The translations under genes were made by a program, and so were the position numbers. Shown here one piece after another: positions 1 through 5,164 of a stretch of DNA of 7,086 bases. This stretch comes from an uncultured Bacteroides sp. Lineage in GTDB: Bacteria; Bacteroidota; Bacteroidia; Bacteroidales; Bacteroidaceae. Where the stretch lies: positions 1-7,086 of the forward strand of contig URCM01000125.1 of the NCBI GenBank assembly GCA_900546355.1. Direction: 5' to 3'. A model generated the notes under the pieces. It saw only the letters and a program-made list of their open reading frames with translations. It was not told the origin of the DNA and did not search any database. How positions within the stretch are numbered: position 1 is the stretch's first letter; each line of letters starts with the position of its first letter.

Positions 1-72
1 GCCTCAAAAACTCATCCCAAATCATCGCACGATAAATTCAAAACAGCTTCTGAATAGTTAATAGTTTTTATC

Positions 73-172
73 GAACGCAGAGACGCAGAAGCGCAGAGTT
101 TTATTGAACACAGAGACACGGAGACACGGAGTTCCCTAAATTATTTCTCTGTGTCTTTGCGCCTCTGTGTTC
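73..172. repeat. Cluster of three 26-bp CAGAG repeats, two forming a large hairpin
   Basis: Three copies of a 26-bp element lie here: 73-98 and 106-131 on the plus strand, and 147-172 in inverse orientation. Each copy is GA followed by three tandem variants of the 8-mer ACRCARAG. Copies two and three are inverted repeats around a 15-nt AT-rich loop (132-146); the outermost 10 bp of the arms match exactly and the stem can continue through TTTATT outside them with a 3-nt bulge. The cluster begins 30 bp past the amylase stop codon, so a transcript of that gene would carry the hairpin in its 3' end. No T-run follows, so it is not a canonical intrinsic terminator. The same repeat family recurs at 1926-2207. 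Bases 1-72 show no recognisable gene; short open frames reach the left edge but are too short to assign. Confidence 0.85.
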
Positions 173-201
173 ATCAATAAAAATCACATACTGTAGGATA
201 T

Positions 202-1899
202 TCAGAAAGAAACCTTCAGCATCTTCCCGCCCAGTGCCGGCACGTCCATCGTGACGGGCTTGCCGGGCATCCACGAAATGAGCTCTTCTTTCCCCGTCAG
301 CAAATCGACGGCGTTGCACCTGGAGAAAGCGGGCAGATGCAGGAGGTCGAAGGCGTGCTGGGGGATGTTCACGCCGATATGTACGGGGATAGGCTCGAAG
401 TTGGCTACTACCAGCAACACCTCACGCCCGTATTTCCGCAGGAAAGCATACTGGCGGTGTTCGTTCATCAGCCAACCTCCCTGGTTGACATACATCAGGT
501 CGAAGAAGCTGCCTTTCGAGAGTGCCGCCTCCGTATGGCACAGGTTCAGCACCAGCTGGTAATAACGGCGGATTTCTTTTTCCTTGGCGTTGAGCAGGTG
601 CAGGTTGTAGCGTCCGTGGTTGCTCCAGCGGCGGATGCTGGGGATGCTCCAATAGTCGAAGATGGTGGTGCGCCCGTCGCGTCCGCTGAAGCCTTCCGTG
701 TCCATTCCTTCCTCGCCCAGCTCCTGGCCGAAGTAAATCATCATCGGGTTGGTGTTCATGCAGGCCGAAACCAACAAGGCGGGAAGCCCCTTGCGCGCGT
801 CGCCCGCAAAAAAGTCGGAAGCGATGCGCTGCTCGTCATGGTTCTCCAGGAAGTTCAGCATGTGGGGCTGGATGTCGCCCACGCTCTGCCAGCATCCGGT
901 AATGGCGGTTGCCGATGCATACCCGCACACCAGCGCGCGCAGCGTGTCGTACAGGCCCACCTTGTCGTAGAGGTAATCGAAATGCCCGTTGTAGATGTAA
1001 TTGCGGTATTCGCGGGGATTGTACACCTCCGCGATGAACGACAAATGGGGATAGCGTGCCTTTACCTGGGGTATCACCCATCCCCAGAACTCGCAAGGCA
1101 CCATCTCCGCCATGTCGCAACGGAAGCCGTCGATACCCTTCGAAGCCCAGAACAGCAAGATATCCCGCATCTTGCGCCACGTGTCGGGTTCGGGGTCGAA
1201 ATGGTTGCCCGTATGGCCGATGTAGTCGACGCCATAGTTCAGCTTGACCGTCTCATACCAGTCGTTCCGGTTGGGGTAAGCGTCAAAACGGTCGTTGCCC
1301 GTAGCCTTGGCGGGTTTCTCCACGTACATGCCCATCCCGGCGTCGTACAAATCGACTTCCCCGCCCAGCTGCGCGCCCGGTATGTAATAGAAGTTGTTGC
1401 CAGGCGCGAAGGCTTGGGCCGTATCATCGTCTTCGCCCAGGTCCTTCACTCCTTCGGGCTTGGCGACGGAATGGTACTGGCGCGCCACATGGTTGGGCAC
1501 GAAATCGACAATCACCTTCAGCCCGTTCGCGTGCGAACGTTGCACCAAGGCTTCAAACTCTTCCATGCGGCGGTCGACACAGACGGCCAGGTCGGGGTCG
1601 ACATCGTAATAATCGCGTATGGCGTAGGGAGAGCCTGCCTTTCCTTTCACTATCGCCGGATGGTTGCGCGGGATGCCGTAGGCCGAATAGTCGGTCTGCG
1701 AGGCATGGGCGATGATGCCTGTATACCAGATATGGGTGGCTCCCAGTTTCTTAATCTCGTGCAAGGCCTCGTTGGTAAAATCATCCATTTTGCCACACCC
1801 GTTTTCTTCCAGGGTGCCGTTTATCTTATTGCGCAGCCCCTTGTTGCCGAACAAACGGGTAAAGACCTGATAAATAATCATTTTTCCTTCATGTTCCAT
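202..1899 (-). CDS. Alpha-amylase family glycoside hydrolase (GH13), cytoplasmic
   Basis: This 565-aa protein should hydrolyse or rearrange alpha-1,4-glucans inside the cell, since no signal peptide or lipobox is present. The four GH13 signature regions appear in order: DFVPNH at residues 132-137; GFRCDMAEM at 258-266, with Arg260 and the predicted nucleophile Asp262; FIAEVYN at 288-294, with acid/base Glu291; and NHD at 353-355, with transition-state Asp355. The catalytic set is therefore complete. The barrel runs from about residue 7 to 450, and residues from about 480 to the end fit the C-terminal beta domain. The first ATG is used here; an internal ATG six codons later (MIIYQVF, at 1881) follows AAGGA closely and may be the true start. 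The gene is flanked on both sides by the 26-bp repeats. A weak promoter-like TATATTTA lies at 1954-1961. The GH13 subfamily and exact substrate cannot be told by eye; the family call itself is firm. Confidence 0.93.
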   Translation of the reverse strand: MEHEGKMIIYQVFTRLFGNKGLRNKINGTLEENGCGKMDDFTNEALHEIKKLGATHIWYTGIIAHASQTDYSAYGIPRNHPAIVKGKAGSPYAIRDYYDVDPDLAVCVDRRMEEFEALVQRSHANGLKVIVDFVPNHVARQYHSVAKPEGVKDLGEDDDTAQAFAPGNNFYYIPGAQLGGEVDLYDAGMGMYVEKPAKATGNDRFDAYPNRNDWYETVKLNYGVDYIGHTGNHFDPEPDTWRKMRDILLFWASKGIDGFRCDMAEMVPCEFWGWVIPQVKARYPHLSFIAEVYNPREYRNYIYNGHFDYLYDKVGLYDTLRALVCGYASATAITGCWQSVGDIQPHMLNFLENHDEQRIASDFFAGDARKGLPALLVSACMNTNPMMIYFGQELGEEGMDTEGFSGRDGRTTIFDYWSIPSIRRWSNHGRYNLHLLNAKEKEIRRYYQLVLNLCHTEAALSKGSFFDLMYVNQGGWLMNEHRQYAFLRKYGREVLLVVANFEPIPVHIGVNIPQHAFDLLHLPAFSRCNAVDLLTGKEELISWMPGKPVTMDVPALGGKMLKVSF

Positions 1900-1925
1900 C
1901 GTCGTTTTGTCTTTTTGTTTATATT

Positions 1926-2207
1926 GGACACAGGTTCACCGAGACACGGAGAATAAATATAGTAAAACAAAATTGGTTTGCGAAAAAACCGAACGCAGAG
2001 ACACAAAGACACAGAGGAATAATTTAGAGAGAAGGCAAAGAGCACGGAGATAAGTGCCACTCTCTGTGTGCTTTGCTCTCTTAAAAAATATAAACTTTGC
2101 GCTTCTGCGTCTCTGCGTTCCATTCCATTTTTCGCAATCCATTTCTGATTGACTATAAAACGCTGTGCCTTTGTGTCTCTGTGTTCCACTCCATTTTCCG
2201 CAAACCT
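1926..2207. repeat. Repeat-filled intergenic region, inverted and direct copies of the CAGAG element
   Basis: Nearly all of the 332-bp gap between amylase and endonuclease genes is repetitive. Full 26-bp copies lie at 1991-2016 (plus), 2095-2120 (minus) and 2161-2186 (minus), all following GA plus three ACRCARAG variants. A partial copy is near 1934-1951, and a further degenerate inverted pair spans roughly 2026-2081. The two minus copies carry a shared tail: 2111-2140 and 2177-2206 match at 26 of 30 positions and end in TTTTYCGCAA. The inverted copy at 1991 has a related outer flank, GTTTGCG at 1976-1982. The gap is therefore a composite inverted-repeat structure able to fold into large hairpins in transcripts of the endonuclease gene, whose stop codon is 25 bp away. 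Open frames across it encode only cysteine- and serine-rich low-complexity peptides and are not called as genes. Confidence 0.85.
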
Positions 2208-2231
2208 GTTTTTACAATATGCGCGCGTTAG

Positions 2232-3317
2232 TCAGCGTTTCGTCAATCCCACTTTCAAGTTCAACTTAAAGTAATAAACGCCGTCTTCCCGCTCCAGGAA
2301 ACCATACCGGTCTTTTTGGGTAGAACCCTTTTCCAGCCGGGTATTCTGGAAAAGGAAATCGGCATACACCTGGCGGAAAGCACGCTGGTAGCACAACACC
2401 TCGCCTGCTCCCGTGACCAGCAGGCATCCGTCGATGGCGGAATCGGTGCCGTTGTACTGCTTTGCCGGACGCATCCCCGCAGCAATGGCAAGCAAGAACT
2501 CTTTCACCTTGTATTCGTAAAAGCCATGCTTGGTTATCAGCTCGTCTTTTATCTTCAACGGATTTTTCTGCTTGACCAGCTCGGTCAAATCGCTCACCTT
2601 GGTCTTGCCTTCCAGCCACATCAGGCGGGTCATTTCGCCAAACAGGCGCCCGGCGTGCAGGTCTATCATCGAAAGGTTGCTCCGGAATATCTTGTCGGCC
2701 ACATCGCTGTACTTCAAGACGCCACCCATCCGTTCTATCATCAACATACGCCCCAACACGTCGTCTTCCTCGCCGAAGGCATTGATTTTGTTGATGGCAG
2801 GCACCGGAAACCTGATGCCGGCCTGCTCGAACTTGAAGTTCGCCGCGCGTCCTCCGTCGAGCAAAGGATAGAGCGTCCCGATGCGCGAACGCACACAAAA
2901 GCCCGTCAACGGCGCATCTTCGCGGTAAAAAGCCACCTTGAAGTCGGTACGGTCATTGGTCTTGGCCTCCAGGTCGAATATCGCCACATCATCCAGAAAA
3001 CCTTCCACCCCATCCGGAGAAACCACATTGTCGGTTTCGGTATCGCGTATGGCCTGCAATATCAGTCCCGCCACGGTGCCGAAATCCTCGCGCGGAACGT
3101 GTTTGTCCATCTTTTCGCCTACGATGCGCACCTCATTCTTACCAATGATATATTGCCGTGTCCCGTCGTGCTCTTCGCGTTGCACCCTTGCCACCGGCAA
3201 ACAATATGCTTCGTCTGGTTTCACATCCGGCGTACCGGCGTATACTTGTCCGTCTGCCAGCAAGCGGAAGAACGCGTATAGTTCACTCCATTCTTTTTTT
3301 GTCGCGTCAAATGCCAT
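2232..3317 (-). CDS. HpaII-family type II restriction endonuclease
   Basis: This 361-aa protein resembles the HpaII restriction endonuclease family, whose founding member cuts CCGG and is close to this length. Matching features run end to end: the N-terminal KKEWSELYAFFRLLADG block (residues 7-23); a central stretch with TDFKVAFY (124-131) and GFCVRSRIG (139-147) followed by GGRAANFKFE (155-164); and a C-terminal FQNTRLEKGST...RYGFL...YYFKLNL block (323-354). The central stretch is where a PD-(D/E)XK-like core would lie, with Asp125 and the VRS segment as candidate active-site positions; Arg143 sits where such cores often have lysine, so activity cannot be assumed. The frame is intact and GC use resembles the neighbours. 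No methyltransferase is encoded in the window, although CCGG occurs many times, including inside this gene. Its own promoter faces the AlaX-like unit. Family assignment is by recalled motifs; specificity is inferred. Confidence 0.88.
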   Translation of the reverse strand: MAFDATKKEWSELYAFFRLLADGQVYAGTPDVKPDEAYCLPVARVQREEHDGTRQYIIGKNEVRIVGEKMDKHVPREDFGTVAGLILQAIRDTETDNVVSPDGVEGFLDDVAIFDLEAKTNDRTDFKVAFYREDAPLTGFCVRSRIGTLYPLLDGGRAANFKFEQAGIRFPVPAINKINAFGEEDDVLGRMLMIERMGGVLKYSDVADKIFRSNLSMIDLHAGRLFGEMTRLMWLEGKTKVSDLTELVKQKNPLKIKDELITKHGFYEYKVKEFLLAIAAGMRPAKQYNGTDSAIDGCLLVTGAGEVLCYQRAFRQVYADFLFQNTRLEKGSTQKDRYGFLEREDGVYYFKLNLKVGLTKR

Positions 3318-3344
3318 ATTTATTTTTTTATCTGTTTACGGAGG

Positions 3345-3352
3345 CAAAGATA
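3345..3352 (-). promoter_or_regulatory. Bacteroidota -7 promoter element for the HpaII-like gene
   Basis: Read on the minus strand this is TATCTTTG, a full match to the Bacteroidota -7 consensus TAnnTTTG. It lies 27 bp upstream of the endonuclease start codon, predicting a leader of about 20 nt. No TTTG is found at the expected 19-21 bp further upstream, so the -33 half is weak or absent and expression may be low or depend on a regulator. Confidence 0.55.
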
Positions 3353-3399
3353 AGTAAAATGAATGTCAATAGAATGCCTCAACCGGCGTTCATTTCTTA
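3351..3399. promoter_or_regulatory. Imperfect inverted repeat between divergent promoters (possible operator)
   Basis: AAATGAA at 3357-3363 is mirrored by TTCATTT at 3389-3395, and the flanks TAAG (3351-3354) and CTTA (3396-3399) extend the symmetry with a 2-nt bulge. The 25-bp centre is unpaired apart from AACCGGCGTT. The repeat overlaps and extends upstream from the -7 element of the endonuclease gene, a position where a repressor could bind. AT-rich DNA makes chance symmetry possible. Confidence 0.3.
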
Positions 3400-3435
3400 A
3401 ACAATGTTATAAAGCGGTTATTTAAGCGTTCTTTA

Positions 3436-3466
3436 TTTGCAGATTCATCAAAAGTCACTACCTTTG
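3436..3466 (+). promoter_or_regulatory. Bacteroidota promoter for the AlaX-like/nuclease unit
   Basis: TTTG at 3436-3439 and TACCTTTG at 3459-3466 are separated by exactly 19 bp, matching the Bacteroidota housekeeping consensus (TTTG, 19-21 bp, TAnnTTTG) at every fixed position. Transcription should start near 3472-3475, giving a leader of about 95 nt before the AlaX-like start codon. This is the strongest promoter in the window. Confidence 0.85.
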
Positions 3467-3510
3467 CAATGTGTTTTTCATAGTATTAGATTTAAGGTTA
3501 ACAAAAGGTT

Positions 3511-3535
3511 GGAGTACAGCGGTACTCCTTTTTTT
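3511..3535 (+). terminator. Intrinsic terminator hairpin in the leader of the AlaX-like gene (attenuator candidate)
   Basis: A perfect 7-bp stem, GGAGTAC (3511-3517) with GTACTCC (3522-3528), closes on the tetraloop AGCG and is followed at once by seven T residues (3529-3535). This is a textbook intrinsic terminator, yet it lies about 60 nt after the predicted transcription start and 31 bp before the AlaX-like start codon. It should release a leader RNA of about 60 nt unless bypassed. One competing pairing is visible: GTACAG (3514-3519) is fully complementary to CTGTAC (3540-3545). No earlier gene needs a terminator on this strand, which favours attenuation or a small RNA over simple gene-end termination. 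Confidence 0.75.
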
Positions 3536-3566
3536 ATGCCTGTACACTTATATTCAATGATTTTAT

Positions 3567-4028
3567 ATGATGGAACAACCTCAACTCAACGGACATAACA
3601 AGACGGAATATCCGCCGATGCATACGTGCGAACACATTGTAAACCGCACGATGGTGAACCTGTTCGGGTGCGGACGTGCCGTGTCGGCGCACATCGAACG
3701 CAAGAAAAGCAAACTCGACTTTGCCCTGCCACAAGCCCCGACCGATGAAGAAATAACCCACATCGAAACAACCGTCAACGAGGTCATCGCACGGCACCTG
3801 CCCGTCACGACCGAATTTATCACCCAAGAAGAAGCAACGGGACGCTTCGACCTGAAACGATTGCCCGAAGGGGCTTCGGAGACGGTGCGGATAGTCAAGG
3901 TAGGCGATTACGACGAATGTCTCTGCATCGGCCTGCACGTAGCCAACACCTCGGAAATAGGGACCTTCAAGATTATCAGTTCCGACTACAAAGACGGCAT
4001 TTTCCGAATGCGGTTTAAATTGATTTAA
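3567..4028 (+). CDS. AlaX-like tRNA-editing domain protein (tRNA synthetase second additional domain)
   Basis: This 153-aa protein resembles the free-standing editing domains related to the second additional domain of alanyl- and threonyl-tRNA synthetases, which hydrolyse mischarged aminoacyl-tRNA such as Ser-tRNA(Ala) in the cytoplasm. The metal-binding pattern is visible in two parts: HTCEH (His19, His23) and CIGLH (Cys120, His124), the latter followed by VANTSEIGTFKI (125-136), which fits the family's conserved stretch after the CxxxH. It is short compared with AlaX proteins that carry an extra N-terminal domain, and no synthetase domains are attached. The start is one of two consecutive ATGs (3567, 3570); an in-frame TGA at 3558 rules out anything longer. 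It is first in a unit with the nuclease gene, transcribed from the promoter at 3436 through the leader hairpin. Which tRNA it edits is not evident from sequence. Confidence 0.85.
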   Translation: MMEQPQLNGHNKTEYPPMHTCEHIVNRTMVNLFGCGRAVSAHIERKKSKLDFALPQAPTDEEITHIETTVNEVIARHLPVTTEFITQEEATGRFDLKRLPEGASETVRIVKVGDYDECLCIGLHVANTSEIGTFKIISSDYKDGIFRMRFKLI

Positions 4029-4045
4029 AACTTCCATATTCCACC

Positions 4046-4921
4046 ATGACAAGAAAGAAAAAGAAGACCACGGGCGGCTCCTTACGCGGATTCGCCCTCC
4101 TGCTGATAGTGACAGCTATCGCCTTGTTCGTTTACCAGCATCAGGAAGGGAAAGCATGGATAAACCTCCCGATAGGCGAACTAAAGGAAACGGCCGCAAA
4201 CAGCCTTTCCGGAAGTATGGAGCCACAAGCCCCTTCGAGCCAACTGGAAATACCCGTCAGCACACGGAAACGGAATGAAATAAGACTGAAACGCACCGCC
4301 TTTACCCTGTCGTATAACAATGATTACAAAACGCCGAACTGGGTAGCCTGGGAACTGACACGTGACGAAACGAAAGGCACGGAAAGCAGAAAGAGCAAAT
4401 TCGAACCCGACCCCAACCTGCCCGAACCGCGCGTAGAGCATAGCGACTATACCAACTCCGGATACGACCGCGGGCACATGGCGCCGGCCGCCGACATGAA
4501 ATGGAGTGAAAAGGCGATGGAGGAATCTTTCTACATGAGCAACATCTGCCCGCAAAACCGGAAACTGAACCGTGACGACTGGGGAGACCTGGAAGAGAAA
4601 TGCCGCGAATGGGCCAAGAAATATGGAAGAGTCTACATAGCCTGCGGTCCGATTTATGACAAGGCCTCGCCCAAACGAATCGGAAAGCATCAGGTGGCTG
4701 TACCCGACCGTTTCTTTAAAGTCGTGCTCATCTACAACCGGAAAAACCCCATTGCCATGGGCTTCCTGTTCGAAAACAAAGCACATCACCAGAATCTGAA
4801 AAACTATATGGTCAAGGTAGACCAAGTAGAAGAAGAAACCGGGCTGGACTTCTTCTCCAAGCTGCCCGATGATGTGGAAAACCGCATCGAAAGCATCGTG
4901 CCCGAAGGCATTGCTTTCTAA
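4046..4921 (+). CDS. Membrane-anchored DNA/RNA non-specific endonuclease
   Basis: This 291-aa protein belongs to the beta-beta-alpha-metal nuclease family typified by Serratia nuclease, which cleaves DNA and RNA without sequence preference. The signature DRGHMAPAA starts at residue 141, giving catalytic His144. The downstream block SNICPQNRKLN...W..LE holds Asn175, the expected Mg2+ ligand, and Glu183; the Asn-to-Glu spacing of eight equals that of Asn119 and Glu127 in the Serratia enzyme. The active site therefore looks complete. The N-terminus is a lysine-rich start (TRKKKK) followed by a hydrophobic segment at about 14-31, best read as an uncleaved signal anchor, with the catalytic domain outside the cytoplasm. 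Residues 35-75 form a linker. It starts 17 bp after the AlaX-like gene and probably shares its transcript. A role in nucleic-acid scavenging or DNA uptake is possible, but no immunity protein or secretion gene is beside it. Confidence 0.92.
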   Translation: MTRKKKKTTGGSLRGFALLLIVTAIALFVYQHQEGKAWINLPIGELKETAANSLSGSMEPQAPSSQLEIPVSTRKRNEIRLKRTAFTLSYNNDYKTPNWVAWELTRDETKGTESRKSKFEPDPNLPEPRVEHSDYTNSGYDRGHMAPAADMKWSEKAMEESFYMSNICPQNRKLNRDDWGDLEEKCREWAKKYGRVYIACGPIYDKASPKRIGKHQVAVPDRFFKVVLIYNRKNPIAMGFLFENKAHHQNLKNYMVKVDQVEEETGLDFFSKLPDDVENRIESIVPEGIAF

Positions 4922-5016
4922 TGGCATTTTGCTTTCACCACAGATTGCACAGAAAATAAGTGACAATGCTGCATGCTGCCAGTAAGCAGGGTTGAAAAAC
5001 AAAGATATCTCCGAAA

Positions 5017-5041
5017 GCAGTTTCATATATACTGAAACTGC
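5017..5041. other. Stem-loop, 9-bp perfect arms
   Basis: GCAGTTTCA at 5017-5025 pairs perfectly with TGAAACTGC at 5033-5041 around a 7-nt loop (TATATAC). It abuts the larger hairpin that begins at 5042 with no spacer. It lies between convergent genes and is symmetric on both strands. No T-run follows it directly. Confidence 0.6.
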
Positions 5042-5085
5042 AAACGAATATATACTTCATCGGCAAATGAAGTATATATTCGTTT
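5042..5085. terminator. Long bidirectional stem-loop between convergent genes
   Basis: A perfect 19-bp inverted repeat (5042-5060 with 5067-5085) closes on a 6-nt loop, CGGCAA. The stem is AT-rich and ends in CGTTT, followed by CTTAAC, so the T-tract is poor on the plus strand and absent on the minus. It sits 120 bp past the nuclease stop and 79 bp past the lipoprotein stop, where a shared terminator is expected. The length and perfection of the pairing are unusual for a terminator; a protein-binding palindrome or mRNA-end stabiliser is an alternative. Confidence 0.6.
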
Positions 5086-5164
5086 CTTAACAAGTATCTA
5101 CCGGTACTTTGCGGAACTCCCTTTACATCATTTTCCGCCAGATACAACTCTTTACACCGATTTA

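Noticed and set aside
1..60. Possible 3' end of a plus-strand gene at the left edge
   Set aside because: All three plus frames reach a stop between 33 and 60, and the 10-19 residues available match nothing I recognise, so no frame can be preferred.
101..319. 72-codon minus-strand open frame at the left repeat cluster
   Set aside because: It starts inside the amylase gene in another frame and ends in translated repeat (SVSPCLCV), so it is a shadow.
337..1956. 539-codon plus-strand open frame opposite the amylase
   Set aside because: It is antisense to a gene with a complete GH13 motif set and shows no motif of its own; long antisense frames are expected in GC-rich coding DNA.
1954..1988. Minus-strand promoter for the amylase gene
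   Set aside because: TATATTTA is one base off the -7 consensus, and the -33 position reads only as a T-run ending TTTTCG, which is too weak to list as a feature.
1878..2189. 103-codon minus-strand open frame across the amylase-endonuclease gap
   Set aside because: It runs through the repeat cluster and encodes low-complexity SVSLCLCV-type sequence typical of translated CAGAG repeats; no domain or start signal supports it.
2316..3281. 321-codon plus-strand open frame opposite the HpaII-like gene
   Set aside because: It is the antisense shadow of a gene with family motifs along its whole length.
4937..4957. ACCACAGATTGCACAGAAAAT as a second intergenic repeat family
   Set aside because: It resembles ACCACAGATTACACAG-type words common in Bacteroides gaps, but only one copy is in the window, so repetition cannot be shown here.
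4935..5147. 70-codon minus-strand open frame between the nuclease and lipoprotein genes
   Set aside because: It crosses both stem-loops, has no recognisable domain, and its hydrophobic pattern comes from AT-rich hairpin sequence.
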